From Zhihengliuella alba (GTDB lineage: Bacteria > Actinomycetota > Actinomycetes > Actinomycetales > Micrococcaceae), in assembly GCF_039538765.1 (NCBI RefSeq), contig NZ_BAABCJ010000006.1, positions 186,001-250,000 of the forward strand: DNA of 64,000 bases, in the 5' to 3' direction. The position numbers and the translations under genes are program-made. Positions 50,520-59,627 of this stretch are shown piece after piece (position 1 is the stretch's first letter; each line of letters begins with the position of its first letter). The notes below the pieces were generated by a model. That model had not been told where the DNA came from. It saw nothing but the letters and a program-made list of their open reading frames with translations, and made no database searches.

Positions 50520-51923
50520 TCAGCACTCGACGACGTTGACCGCCAGGCCACCGCGCGAGGTCTCCTTGTACTTGGTCTTCATGTCCGCCCCAGTCTGGCG
50601 CATCGTGTTGATGGCCTGGTCCAGGGAGACCCGGTGCTGCCCGTCGCCGCGGACGGCGAGGCGGGCCGCGTTGATCGCCTTCACGGAGGCGATGGCATTG
50701 CGTTCGATGCAGGGCACCTGCACGAGCCCGCCGACGGGATCGCACGTGAGTCCCATGTTGTGCTCGAGCCCGATCTCGGCGGCGTTCTCGATCTGCTCCG
50801 GCGTCCCGCCGAGCACGGCGCAGAGCCCGGCTGCGGCCATGGAGCACGCGGAGCCCACCTCGCCCTGGCATCCCACCTCGGCACCCGAGATCGAGGCGTT
50901 CTTCTTGAACAGGATGCCCACGGCCCCGGCGGTCAGCAGGAAGTCGACCACGCCGTCGTCGTCGGCGCCGGGGACGAAGTTCGAGTAGAAGTGCAGCACG
51001 GCGGGGATGATGCCGGCCGCCCCGTTGGTCGGCGCGGTGACGATCCGCCCGCCCGAGGCGTTCTCCTCGTTCACGGCGAGCGCGAACAGGTTGACCCACT
51101 CCATGGCCTGCAGCGGGTCGATGCTGCCCGTCGCCAGCGCCGCGGCCTGCTCCTCGCGGAGCCGCGCCCGCAGGGCCGGGGCCCGCCGGCGCACCTTCAG
51201 CCCGCCGGGCAGCAGGGCCTCGGTCCGCGTGCACCCGTTCTCGACGCATTCGCGCATCACCGACCAGATGGCCAGCAGTTGCTCGCGGAGCGCGCCGGCC
51301 TCGTGGCGCACGGCCTCGTTGGCGCGCATCAGGTCCGCGATCGACAGCCCGCTCTCGCGGCACCGCGCCATGAGCTCGTCGGCGAAGTCGAAGGGGTAGG
51401 GCTCCGGGGCGTCGTCGCCGGCGACCGGCGCGTCCAGCTCGTCGGAGGCGACCACGAAGCCGCCTCCCACGGAGTAGTACTCCCGGACGAACAGCTCCGC
51501 GCCGGCGGCGTCGGTCGCCGTCAGGCGCATCCCATTGGGGTGCGCCGGCAGGGAGCGGCGGCGGTGGAGGACGACGTCGCGGGTCCGGTCGAACGCGACC
51601 GGGTGGCCGGCGTCCCCCTCGCCGTCGAGGACGAGCGTTCCCGACTCGGCCGCCGCGCGGGCGATGCCCGGCACGGCGTCGGCGTCCACCGTCTCCGGAT
51701 CGTGCCCGCTCAGCCCGACGACGACGGCCGTGTCCGAACCGTGCCCGACCCCGGTGGCGCCCAGGGACCCGAAGAGCTCGGACTTCACCCGGCTGGTGGC
51801 TCCCAGCCGGCCGCTCCGGCCCAGCTCGGCGGTGAACCGCCGCGCTGCGCGCATCGGCCCCACCGTGTGGGAGGAGGAGGGCCCCACTCCGATCGAGAAC
51901 AGGTCCAGGACGCTCAGCGCCAT
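50520..51923 (-). CDS. sdaA: L-serine ammonia-lyase (iron-sulfur)
   Basis: The 467-residue single-chain enzyme opens SVLDLFSIGVGPSSSHTVGPMRAA. The 4Fe-4S ligands lie in GCQGEVGSACSMAA and LTCDPVGGLVQVPC. It ends in NVVEC, the C-terminal cysteine seen in bacterial L-serine dehydratases. It converts serine to pyruvate and ammonia, the exit step of this catabolic run. The start overlaps the soxG stop by one base. Confidence 0.95.
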   Translation of the reverse strand: MALSVLDLFSIGVGPSSSHTVGPMRAARRFTAELGRSGRLGATSRVKSELFGSLGATGVGHGSDTAVVVGLSGHDPETVDADAVPGIARAAAESGTLVLDGEGDAGHPVAFDRTRDVVLHRRRSLPAHPNGMRLTATDAAGAELFVREYYSVGGGFVVASDELDAPVAGDDAPEPYPFDFADELMARCRESGLSIADLMRANEAVRHEAGALREQLLAIWSVMRECVENGCTRTEALLPGGLKVRRRAPALRARLREEQAAALATGSIDPLQAMEWVNLFALAVNEENASGGRIVTAPTNGAAGIIPAVLHFYSNFVPGADDDGVVDFLLTAGAVGILFKKNASISGAEVGCQGEVGSACSMAAAGLCAVLGGTPEQIENAAEIGLEHNMGLTCDPVGGLVQVPCIERNAIASVKAINAARLAVRGDGQHRVSLDQAINTMRQTGADMKTKYKETSRGGLAVNVVEC

Positions 51924-52609
51924 CAGGCGACCGCTTCTCCGGCGAACTCGGCCATGGCGTCCACGAGCCAGCGGACCGTGTAGTCGGCGAACGAGGCCCG
52001 CGGATACAGCCGGTACTCCTGCTCGGCCGTCCGGTGCAGGATCACCGGGACCGGGCCGATCTGGGTGAGGACGGCGGTCCCGACCGAGAACACGCGGGGG
52101 TGCAGGTCCAGGTGGCAGCCCTTCTCCAGGACGGCACGGGCGTTGGCGCCGCCGAGGACCAGGACGGTCCGGTTGGCGGAGAGGTCCACCACCTGGCCCG
52201 GCAGTCCGGCGAGCGCGGCGGCCGGCGCGTCGGCCTCCCCCGGCTCCTGCCGGCGGGAGACGTCCACGGCGAGGAACTCGTCCGGTCCCAGCCAGAGCAG
52301 GTGCAGTCCGGCCGGATCCCCGGTCACCTCGCCGACGCCGCTCGGCAGCGGGAGGCCGAAGTGCTCCTCGAGGACCTCGGCGCTCCGGCTGCCCGGCACG
52401 GCGCGCAGGCCGAGCTGGACGGCGAACGGCAGCTCGCGCAGGGCCACCGAGCGTTCGCCGGTGACCTCGGCGGAGGCCATGAGATCGGCCAGGTGGGCGG
52501 CCGGCGAGGAGCGCAGGGCGTCCAGGACCGTCGTCGGCCGCTCCCGCCCGTGGCCGGCGGGGTTGGCGGAGGCAGCGGCCTCCGGCGTCGTGGTCGTGGT
52601 GTCAGCCAT
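51923..52609 (-). CDS. soxG: Sarcosine oxidase gamma subunit
   Basis: The 228-residue protein matches SoxG: ELPFAVQLGLRAVPGSRSAEVLEEHFGLPLP, LWLGPDEFLAV, VVDLSANRTVLVLGGANARAVLEKGCHLDLHP and YRLYPRASFADYTVRWLVDAM. It is the small folate-domain-like partner of the heterotetramer. The start overlaps the soxA stop by 8 bp. The first 30 residues are low complexity. Confidence 0.92.
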   Translation of the reverse strand: MADTTTTTPEAAASANPAGHGRERPTTVLDALRSSPAAHLADLMASAEVTGERSVALRELPFAVQLGLRAVPGSRSAEVLEEHFGLPLPSGVGEVTGDPAGLHLLWLGPDEFLAVDVSRRQEPGEADAPAAALAGLPGQVVDLSANRTVLVLGGANARAVLEKGCHLDLHPRVFSVGTAVLTQIGPVPVILHRTAEQEYRLYPRASFADYTVRWLVDAMAEFAGEAVA

Positions 52610-55514
52610 CGCGGCGGTTCCCTTCGGGGTCGTAGAGGATGGGCGAGGTGATCTCGACGTCGACGAGCTGGCCGTCGAACCAGGACTTGATCACGTCGCC
52701 CTGGCGGTTCCGGCCGTTGGAGACGAGCGCCAGGCCGAACGGCCGGTCGAGCGCCGCCGACTGGTACGACGACGTCACGTGGCCGATCATCGGGACCGGG
52801 CCGGCCTCCGGGGTCACGGGGGTCTCGGCGTCGATCAGCTGGGCGCCCTCGGGCAGCCGGGTGGCCCCGTCCACCGGGAGCACGCCGACCAGGTGGCGGC
52901 GGTTCTCGCGGGCGGTGTCCGCCCGGGCGTAGGAGCGCTTGCCGATGAAGTCCTTCTTCACGGTGGAGACCACCCACTCCATCCCGGCGTCCTGCGGGGT
53001 GACGGTGCCGTCCGTGTCCTGCCCGACGATGATGAAGCCCTTCTCGGCGCGGAGCACGTGCATGGTCTCCGTGCCGTACGGGGTGATCCCGAAGTCGGCG
53101 CCAGCGGCGTCCACGGCCTCCCAGACGGCGAGACCGTAGAAGGCGTCGACGTTGATCTCGAAGGCCAGCTCGCCGGAGAAGGAGATCCGGCAGATGCGCG
53201 CCGGGATCCCGTTGGCGAGGGTCGTCTCGCGAAACGCCATGAACGGGAACGCCTCCTGGGAGACGTCCAGGTCCGGGCAGACCCGCTCCATCACCTTCCG
53301 GGAGTCGGGTCCGACGACGGCGATCGTGCTCCACTGCTCCGTGACCGAGGTCAGGACCACGTCCAGCTCCGGCCACTCCGTCTGGTGCCACTGCTCGAGC
53401 CACTCGAGGACCTTGGCGGCCCCGCCGGTGGTGGTGGTCATGTAGTAGCGGTCCTCCTCGACGCGCAGCGTGACGCCGTCGTCGAAGATCATGCCGTCCG
53501 GGGTGCACATGACGCCGTAGCGCGCCATCCCGACCTTCAGCTTCTTGAACCCGTTCGTGTAGACGCGGTTCAGGAACTCGCCGGCGTCCGCGCCGCGGAT
53601 CTCGATCTTGCCGAGAGTGCTGGCGTCCATGAAGCCCACGTGCTCGCGCACGGCCCGGCACTCGCGGAGCACTGCGGCGTCCAGGTCCTCGCCCGCCTGC
53701 GGGTAGTACCAGGGGCGCTTCCACTGGCCGACGTCCTCGAACTCGGCGCCGTGGGCGACGTGCCACGGGTGGATGGACGTGAGCCGGGCCGGGTCGGCGA
53801 GCTCGCCGCGGCGCCGGCCGGCCACGGCCGCGAAGGCGACCGGGGTGTACGGGGCGCGGAACGTCGTCGTGCCGATCTGGGACGGATCGGCGGCGCCGAG
53901 GACCCCGGCGAGGACGCCGATCGCGTTCACGCCGCTGGTCTTGCCCTGGTCGTTGGCCGTGGAGATCGAGGTGTACCGCTTGACGTGCTCCACGGAGCGC
54001 ATGCCGGCCCCGGTGGCCCGCAGCACGTCGGCGACCGTCTGGTCCCGCTGCAGGTCCACGAAGTGCTCGGTCCAGGTCTCCGGCTCGCCGTCCGGCCCCG
54101 GCACCAGCCAGAGCGGACGGACCGGACCGGTCGGGGTCGACGGGGCGGTGGGGACCACCATGGGCGCCGTCCGTCCGGTGCGGTGGGCCGCCCGGTGGCC
54201 CGCCTCGGCGCCGTCGGCGAGCGAGCCGTCCAGTGTGTAGCGCCCGGCGGCGGAGCCGATGACCTGCTGATCGGCGACCGGCGCCGCCGGCACGAAGCCT
54301 GCGACGCGCTCGTCCCAGGCCAGGCGCCCGCCGCGCTGGCTGTGCAGGTGCACCACCGGCGAGAAGCCGCCGGAGACGGCGAGCAGGTCGGCGTCCAGCG
54401 TCTCGATACCGCCGCTGAGCGTTCCGTCCGCGGCGAGGGCGGAGACGGTGACGCCGCTGACGCGGCCCGCGGTCCCCCCGCCGGCGGTGTCCACGACCGC
54501 AGAGCCCGGGATGGAGCGCACGCCGGTGGCGGCGAGGACCTCGGCCGCACGGTCGGAGAGCTCGGCCCGGGAGTCGACGACGGCGGCCACCTCGATGCCC
54601 GCTGCGTGCAGGTCCGCGACCGTGCCGTAGGCGGAGTCGTTGGTGGTCGCGACCACCACGCGGCGCCCGGCGGCGACGCCGTAGCGATTGAGGTAGCTGC
54701 GCACCGCGCCGGCCAGCATGATGCCGGGGCGGTCGTTGTTGGCGAACACCAGCGGGCGCTCGTGGGCGCCGGTGGCGAGGACCACCTGGGAGGCGCGCAC
54801 GTGCCAGATCCGCTGCCGGGAGACGCCCGGGCGGTCCGCGGCGGGCAGGTGGTCCGTGCGGTGCTGCACGGCGACCACGAAGTTGTTGTCGTAGCTGCCG
54901 AACGCGGTGGTCCGCGGCAGGTAGGTGAAGTCCTCCGCGTGCGCCAGCCGCTGGAGCGTCGCGTCGACCCATTCGAGGGCCGGCGTCTCGTCGATGCTCG
55001 CGTCCCGCTCGGAGAGCAGCGAGCCGCCGGCGGTGGGCTGCTCGTCCATGAGGATGGTCCGCGCGCCGGTCTTCGCGGCCTCGCGGGCCGCGGCGAGGCC
55101 GGCCGGCCCGGCGCCGACCACGAGGACGTCGGTGTGCACGTACTTGTGGTCGTAGCGGGCCTCGTCCCCGCGCGGGTCGAGGACGCCGCGGCCCTGGAGG
55201 TACTCGACCTCCAGGCCCTCCGCGATCTCCACGGTGGTGGCCGGCAGCATGGACTCGTCCGCGTGCCCGGCGAACCGCGACTTCACCTCGACCAGTGCGT
55301 TGGGCTCCTCCACGCCGGCGCTGACGACGCCGCGCGGGCGCCCCAGGTACAGCGAGGGGCCGCAGTCCACCCGACCGGCGGCCAGCAGCGCGCTGGCGAC
55401 CGTGTCACCGGCGAAGCCGGTGTACTCCAGGCCGTCGAGCCGGAACTTCACCTCGCGGGTGCGGTCGACGGCATGCCCCGGGGCCCGCTCCGGCCCCACG
55501 CGCCCTGCGCTCAT
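52602..55514 (-). CDS. soxA: Sarcosine oxidase alpha subunit
   Basis: The 970-residue protein begins with a ferredoxin-like domain (FRLDGLEYTGFAGDTVASALLAAG, about residues 24-47). It then has an FAD/NAD domain (VLVVGAGPAGLAAAREA, about 130-146) and, from about residue 580, a GcvT-like folate domain (GFMDASTLGKIEIRGADAGEFLNRVYTN). It oxidises sarcosine with SoxB and hands the methyl carbon to THF. ATG 55514 has AAGGAGAGA upstream. It overlaps soxD by one base and soxG by 8. Confidence 0.96.
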   Translation of the reverse strand: MSAGRVGPERAPGHAVDRTREVKFRLDGLEYTGFAGDTVASALLAAGRVDCGPSLYLGRPRGVVSAGVEEPNALVEVKSRFAGHADESMLPATTVEIAEGLEVEYLQGRGVLDPRGDEARYDHKYVHTDVLVVGAGPAGLAAAREAAKTGARTILMDEQPTAGGSLLSERDASIDETPALEWVDATLQRLAHAEDFTYLPRTTAFGSYDNNFVVAVQHRTDHLPAADRPGVSRQRIWHVRASQVVLATGAHERPLVFANNDRPGIMLAGAVRSYLNRYGVAAGRRVVVATTNDSAYGTVADLHAAGIEVAAVVDSRAELSDRAAEVLAATGVRSIPGSAVVDTAGGGTAGRVSGVTVSALAADGTLSGGIETLDADLLAVSGGFSPVVHLHSQRGGRLAWDERVAGFVPAAPVADQQVIGSAAGRYTLDGSLADGAEAGHRAAHRTGRTAPMVVPTAPSTPTGPVRPLWLVPGPDGEPETWTEHFVDLQRDQTVADVLRATGAGMRSVEHVKRYTSISTANDQGKTSGVNAIGVLAGVLGAADPSQIGTTTFRAPYTPVAFAAVAGRRRGELADPARLTSIHPWHVAHGAEFEDVGQWKRPWYYPQAGEDLDAAVLRECRAVREHVGFMDASTLGKIEIRGADAGEFLNRVYTNGFKKLKVGMARYGVMCTPDGMIFDDGVTLRVEEDRYYMTTTTGGAAKVLEWLEQWHQTEWPELDVVLTSVTEQWSTIAVVGPDSRKVMERVCPDLDVSQEAFPFMAFRETTLANGIPARICRISFSGELAFEINVDAFYGLAVWEAVDAAGADFGITPYGTETMHVLRAEKGFIIVGQDTDGTVTPQDAGMEWVVSTVKKDFIGKRSYARADTARENRRHLVGVLPVDGATRLPEGAQLIDAETPVTPEAGPVPMIGHVTSSYQSAALDRPFGLALVSNGRNRQGDVIKSWFDGQLVDVEITSPILYDPEGNRRDG

Positions 55515-55804
55515 CAGCTCTCTCCTTGCGTGAGGTCCGGACGGGTCTCGCCGGGCCGGTAGACGGCTTTGAATTCGTACGTGACGGTGTCCCGCACCGC
55601 GTTGAACCACCGTCGGCATCCCGCGTTGTGGACCCAGCGCTCGGCGAAGAGGCCGCGGGTGTTCTCCCGGTAGAAGAGGTACTCGCCCCACTCCCGGTCG
55701 CTGAGCTGGTCGGGGTTCTCCGGGTAGGCGACGTGGGCCTGTCCGCCGTAGCCGAACTCGGTCTCGTCACGGGGCCCGCAATTCGGGCATGGAATGGTGA
55801 GCAT
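55514..55804 (-). CDS. soxD: Sarcosine oxidase delta subunit
   Basis: The 96-residue protein begins MLTIPCPNCGPRDETEFGYGG and ends its core with HNAGCRRWFNAVRDTVTYE. The cysteines in CPNC with a later His and Cys form the zinc site of SoxD. It is a structural subunit of the heterotetramer. It lies 13 bp after soxB and overlaps soxA by one base. Confidence 0.96.
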   Translation of the reverse strand: MLTIPCPNCGPRDETEFGYGGQAHVAYPENPDQLSDREWGEYLFYRENTRGLFAERWVHNAGCRRWFNAVRDTVTYEFKAVYRPGETRPDLTQGES

Positions 55805-55817
55805 GGTGGTGGCCTCC

Positions 55818-57035
55818 CTAGTGCGCGACGGCGGCGGCGCCGTGCTCGTCGATGAGGTGCCCGGTCTCGAAGCGGTCCAGGGCGAAGGGTTCGTTCAGCG
55901 GGTGCGCCGCGCCGGTCGCGATCGTATGGGCGAACGTGTAGCCGGCGGCGGGCGTCCCCTTGAAGCCGCCCGTCCCCCACCCGGCGTTGACGTAGAGCTC
56001 CTCGATCGGCGTCGCCGAGACGATCGGCGAGGCGTCGAACGTGGTGTCCACGGTGCCGCCCCAGGAGCGCAGCAGGTGCGCCCGCGCGAAGATCGGGAAG
56101 AGCTCGACGGCGGCGGCGAGCTGCTCCTCGATGACGTGGAAACCGCCGCGCTGCCCGTACCCGTTGTACGCGTCGACGCCGGCGCCCATGACGAGCTCGC
56201 CCTTGTGGGCCTGCGAGACGTAGACGTGCACGTGGTTGGACATGACCACCGTGGGGTGCACGGGCTCGAAGAGCTCGGACACCAGTGCCTGCAGCGGGTG
56301 GGACTGGATCGGCAGCCGGAACCCGGCCAGGTCGGCGAGGACCGAGGAGTTGCCGGCGGCGGCGAGGCCGACCTTGCCGGCGTTGATCCGCCCGCGGGAG
56401 GTCTCGACCCCGACCACGCGGTTCCCGTCCTTGATGAAGCCGGTGACCTCGCAGTTCTGGATGATGTCCACGCCCATCTCGTCGCACTTGCGGGCGAACG
56501 CCCAGGCGACGTGATCGTGCTTGGCGATGCCCGCGCGGGGCTGGTAGGTGGCGCCCATGACCGGGTAGCGGATGTCGTCCCCGGTGTTGATGATCGGGCA
56601 CAGCTCCTTGACCTGGTCGGGGGTGATCCACTCCGCGTCGACCCCGTTGAGCACGTTGGCGTTCACGCGCCGCTGGGACTCGCGCACGTCCTGCAGGGTG
56701 TGCGCCAGGTTCATGACGCCGCGCTGGGAGAAGAGGAAGTCGTACTCGAGCTCCTCGGGCAGCTGCTCCCAGAGCTTCATCGAGTGCTCGTAGAGCGCCG
56801 CCGACTCGTCCCACAGGTAGTTGGAGCGGATGATCGTGGTGTTCCGGGCCATGTTGCCGCCGGCCAGCCAGCCGCGCTCGAGGATGGCGATGTTCGTCAT
56901 CCCGTGGTTCTTGGCCAGGTAGTAGGCGGTGGCGAGGCCGTGGCCGCCGCCGCCCACGATCACGGCGTCGTAGCTGGGCTTCGGGTCCGGGTTCCGCCAG
57001 AGGAAATCGGGGTGCTCGGGCAGCATCTCGGCCAT
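55818..57035 (-). CDS. soxB: Sarcosine oxidase beta subunit
   Basis: The 405-residue flavoprotein has the dinucleotide fold AVIVGGGGHGLATAYYLAKNHG (about residues 24-45). GIAKHDHVAW carries His173, which matches the residue that holds FMN covalently in the known heterotetrameric enzymes. It hosts the catalytic flavins for sarcosine demethylation. The start overlaps the glyA stop by one base. Confidence 0.96.
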   Translation of the reverse strand: MAEMLPEHPDFLWRNPDPKPSYDAVIVGGGGHGLATAYYLAKNHGMTNIAILERGWLAGGNMARNTTIIRSNYLWDESAALYEHSMKLWEQLPEELEYDFLFSQRGVMNLAHTLQDVRESQRRVNANVLNGVDAEWITPDQVKELCPIINTGDDIRYPVMGATYQPRAGIAKHDHVAWAFARKCDEMGVDIIQNCEVTGFIKDGNRVVGVETSRGRINAGKVGLAAAGNSSVLADLAGFRLPIQSHPLQALVSELFEPVHPTVVMSNHVHVYVSQAHKGELVMGAGVDAYNGYGQRGGFHVIEEQLAAAVELFPIFARAHLLRSWGGTVDTTFDASPIVSATPIEELYVNAGWGTGGFKGTPAAGYTFAHTIATGAAHPLNEPFALDRFETGHLIDEHGAAAVAH

Positions 57036-58372
57036 CAGAGGGCTCCCATCGGTGCGAGGTTCGGGTAGAGCGGGTAGGCCGCGGCGAGCGCTGCGGCCCG
57101 CTCGCGCAGGCGCGCGATCACTGCGGGGTCAGCGCCGTCGTCGTCGGCCGCGGCGACGAGCGCCTCGGCGATGATGTCGGCGACCTCGGAGAAGTCCTCC
57201 TCCGTGAAGCCGCGCGTGGCCAGGGCCGAGGTGCCGATGCGGAGCCCGGAGGTCACCATCGGGGGACGCGGGTCGTTCGGCACGGCATTGCGGTTGATCG
57301 TGATGTCCAGCTCGGCGAGCAGGTCCTCGCCCTGGCGGCCGTCGAGGCTCGACTGGCTCAGGTCCACGAGGACCAGGTGGACGTCGGTGCCGCCGGAGAC
57401 CACGCGGATGCCGCGGGCGGCGACGTCGTCCCGGCCGAGCCTGGCGGCGAGGATCTGCGCGCCGGCGACGGTGCGCCGGGCCCGCTCGCGGAACGCCTCG
57501 GTGCCCGCGATCTTGAAGGCCACGGCCTTGCCGGCGATGACGTGCTCGAGGGGACCGCCCTGCTGGCCCGGGAATACGGCGGAGTTGAACTTCTTCGCCA
57601 GGTCGGCCTCATTGGTGAGGATCACGCCGCCGCGGGGCCCGGCGAGCGTCTTGTGCGTGGTGGAGGTGACCACGTGCGCGTGGGGCACCGGGGAGGGGTG
57701 CAGCCCGGCGGCGACCAGTCCCGCGAAGTGGGCCATGTCCACCATGAGGTAGGCGCCGACCGAGTCGGCGATCCGGCGGAACTCGGCGAAGTCGAGGTGG
57801 CGCGGGTAGGCGGACCAGCCGGCGATGATCAGGCGGGGGCGGCTCTCCTGGGCGATCCGCTCGACCTCGGCGAGGTCGACCCGCTGGGTCTCCGCGTCGA
57901 CGCCGTAGGCGGCCACGTTGTAGAGCTTGCCGGAGAAGTTGATCCGCATGCCGTGGGTGAGGTGGCCGCCGTGGGCCAGGTCCAGGCCGAGGATCGTGTC
58001 GCCGGGCTCGAGGAGCGCGTGCATGACCGAGGCGTTCGCCTGGGCCCCGGAGTGGGGCTGGACGTTGGCGTACTCGGCGCCGAACAGCCCCTTGAGCCGG
58101 TCGATCGCCAGCTGCTCGATCACGTCGACGTGCTCGCAGCCGCCGTAGTAGCGGCGGCCCGGGTAGCCCTCGGCGTACTTGTTGGTCAGGACCGAGCCCT
58201 GGGCCTGCAGCACGGCCGCCGCGGTGTAGTTCTCCGAGGCGATCATCTCGAGGCCGTCGCGCTGGCGGCGCAGCTCGGCGTCGATCTGCTCGGCGACCTC
58301 CGGGTCGAGCTCGGCCAGCGTGGCCGTCAGTTCGGCCGGCACCCCGGTGGCCAGTTCCGTCGCCTGCGTCAT
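57035..58372 (-). CDS. glyA: Serine hydroxymethyltransferase
   Basis: The 445-residue PLP enzyme has EMIASENYTAAAVLQAQGSVLTNKYAEGYPGRRYYGG near the N-terminus and the lysine motif TSTTHKTLAGPRGG. It joins glycine with methylene-THF to make serine, so it uses both products of sarcosine oxidase. The start is ATG 58372 with GGAGGA upstream; an ATG eight codons earlier is rejected because it overlaps the ribosome site. It is the first gene of the sox run. The operator-like palindrome at 58401-58416 lies just upstream. A second housekeeping glyA probably exists elsewhere. Confidence 0.96.
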   Translation of the reverse strand: MTQATELATGVPAELTATLAELDPEVAEQIDAELRRQRDGLEMIASENYTAAAVLQAQGSVLTNKYAEGYPGRRYYGGCEHVDVIEQLAIDRLKGLFGAEYANVQPHSGAQANASVMHALLEPGDTILGLDLAHGGHLTHGMRINFSGKLYNVAAYGVDAETQRVDLAEVERIAQESRPRLIIAGWSAYPRHLDFAEFRRIADSVGAYLMVDMAHFAGLVAAGLHPSPVPHAHVVTSTTHKTLAGPRGGVILTNEADLAKKFNSAVFPGQQGGPLEHVIAGKAVAFKIAGTEAFRERARRTVAGAQILAARLGRDDVAARGIRVVSGGTDVHLVLVDLSQSSLDGRQGEDLLAELDITINRNAVPNDPRPPMVTSGLRIGTSALATRGFTEEDFSEVADIIAEALVAAADDDGADPAVIARLRERAAALAAAYPLYPNLAPMGAL

Positions 58373-58400
58373 GCGTCCTCCTGGTAGATCTGTCATCGCC

Positions 58401-58416
58401 AGCTGATATATCAGCT
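58401..58416. promoter_or_regulatory. Perfect palindrome, probable GntR operator
   Basis: AGCTGATATATCAGCT is a 16-bp perfect palindrome lying 29-44 nt upstream of the glyA start, where it would overlap the transcription start. The divergent gene encodes a GntR regulator whose start is 105 nt away. Confidence 0.7.
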
Positions 58417-58520
58417 TGCAACAGATCGTATTGCTGAGAGAAGATCAGTGTCAATGGTTCGGGGGAACTCGATCCGAGGATCGTCCGCCCGGGCCAGCCC
58501 ATCTCTCGAGAGGAAGCACC

Positions 58521-59180
58521 GTGAGCATCGCAGCGGGAGCCATCAACGACCAGGAGTCGATGTCCGAGCGCGCCTACAAGACGCTGCGCGACCGACTGAT
58601 CCTGCTGGACATCGGCCCCGGCACCCCGATCAACGAGGGCCAGATCGCCGCTGAGCTCGGCTTCGGGCGGACTCCGGTGCGGGAGGCTCTGAAGCGGCTG
58701 GAGATGGACCACCTGGTGGTGTCCTACCCCCGGCGCGGCACCTTCGCCACGATCGTGGACATCAGCGACCTCGGCGCCATCTCCGAGATGCGCCGCCTGC
58801 TCGAACCGCTCGCCGCCCAGAAGGCGGCGCTGAACCAGGACCCGGAGCTGCGGCCCGAGTTCGAGCGCCTCGCCGCGGAGATCGCGGTCCTGACGGCCGA
58901 GGACGGCCGCGAGGCGCTGCTGGACTACGACCTCGCCGTGCACCGGCTCATCTACCGGGCCGCGGGGAACCACCACCTGGAGGAGACGCTCGTCCGGCTC
59001 GACAACCTCGCGACGCGCATCTGGTGCCTCGTGCTGGGCCGCCTGCCGCAGATCGGCGAGCACATCCACGAGCACATCGGGCTGGTGGAGGCCATCATGG
59101 AGGGGCGCGCGGAGGAGGCGGCGACGCTCGCGGAGGAGCACGTCCGCCACTTCGAGACGACCATCCGCAACGCGTTCTGA
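58521..59180 (+). CDS. GntR-family regulator (FCD/FadR subfamily)
   Basis: The 219-residue protein has a winged HTH (LGFGRTPVREALKRLEMDHLVVSYPRRGTFA, about residues 47-77). The C-terminal FCD domain has metal-site residues in DYDLAVHRLIYRAAGNHH and HEHIGLVEAI. The start is GTG 58521 with GAGAGGAAG upstream. It is divergent from glyA-soxBDAG-sdaA-purU and is the obvious local controller. Sarcosine, glycine or serine are possible signals. Confidence 0.9.
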   Translation: MSIAAGAINDQESMSERAYKTLRDRLILLDIGPGTPINEGQIAAELGFGRTPVREALKRLEMDHLVVSYPRRGTFATIVDISDLGAISEMRRLLEPLAAQKAALNQDPELRPEFERLAAEIAVLTAEDGREALLDYDLAVHRLIYRAAGNHHLEETLVRLDNLATRIWCLVLGRLPQIGEHIHEHIGLVEAIMEGRAEEAATLAEEHVRHFETTIRNAF

Positions 59181-59255
59181 TCGGGTCCAGCGCCGACCCG
59201 CCCGCCACGGCCCGGCCACTGCGGCCCCGGTGCCGGTGCCGGTGCCGGACGCAGA

Positions 59256-59283
59256 GATGCCCCCGCCATGTGGCGGGGGCATC
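59256..59283. terminator. Hairpin between GntR gene and 59319 gene
   Basis: GATGCCCCCGCC (59256-59267) pairs perfectly with GGCGGGGGCATC (59272-59283), loop ATGT. It separates convergent genes. A short CGGTGC tandem run lies just before it (about 59228-59248). Confidence 0.8.
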
Positions 59284-59318
59284 GTCCGTCGAACGTCCGG
59301 GTGAACCGGGCGGTTCGT

Positions 59319-59498
59319 CTACCGCAGGAACTCCTGGCCCTTGTCCACCGCGCCGTCGACGGTGTCCTGGTGCTCGCCCAGCTTGTCGCCGTGCTGCTCC
59401 TGGAGGTTGTCCACGTGCTCGTTGACCTGATCGCCGTGCTGTTCCTTCAGCTCGTTGAACTTGTCGCCCAGTCCACCCAGGTTGTCTCCGAGTGCCAT
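59319..59498 (-). CDS. Small hydrophilic repeat protein (MT0933/CsbD-like)
   Basis: The 59-residue protein is almost all charged or polar helix. It contains two adjacent 15-residue repeats, EQHGDQVNEHVDNLQ and EQHGDKLGEHQDTVD. It recalls small stress-type CsbD proteins and the mycobacterial MT0933 family labelled antitoxin. No toxin-like gene is beside it. ATG 59498 is preferred because AGAGGTGG lies upstream; an ATG three codons earlier also exists. Function is unknown. Confidence 0.7.
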   Translation of the reverse strand: MALGDNLGGLGDKFNELKEQHGDQVNEHVDNLQEQHGDKLGEHQDTVDGAVDKGQEFLR

Positions 59499-59627
59499 GC
59501 TGACCACCTCTTCCTCGCTTGACGTCTGCGAGCCGGCTGCTGCCGACCGCCTGCGGCAACCGTAGGCAGGTCCGTCGGCCGAGGTCCACAGCGTTTGGCC
59601 AAACTTTGAAAACCTCTCGGCGGACTC

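Noticed and set aside
52065..55562. Open frame of over 1100 codons on the plus strand opposite soxA
   Set aside because: It is the complement of soxA with repetitive Gly/Arg/His/Asp composition and no domain pattern.
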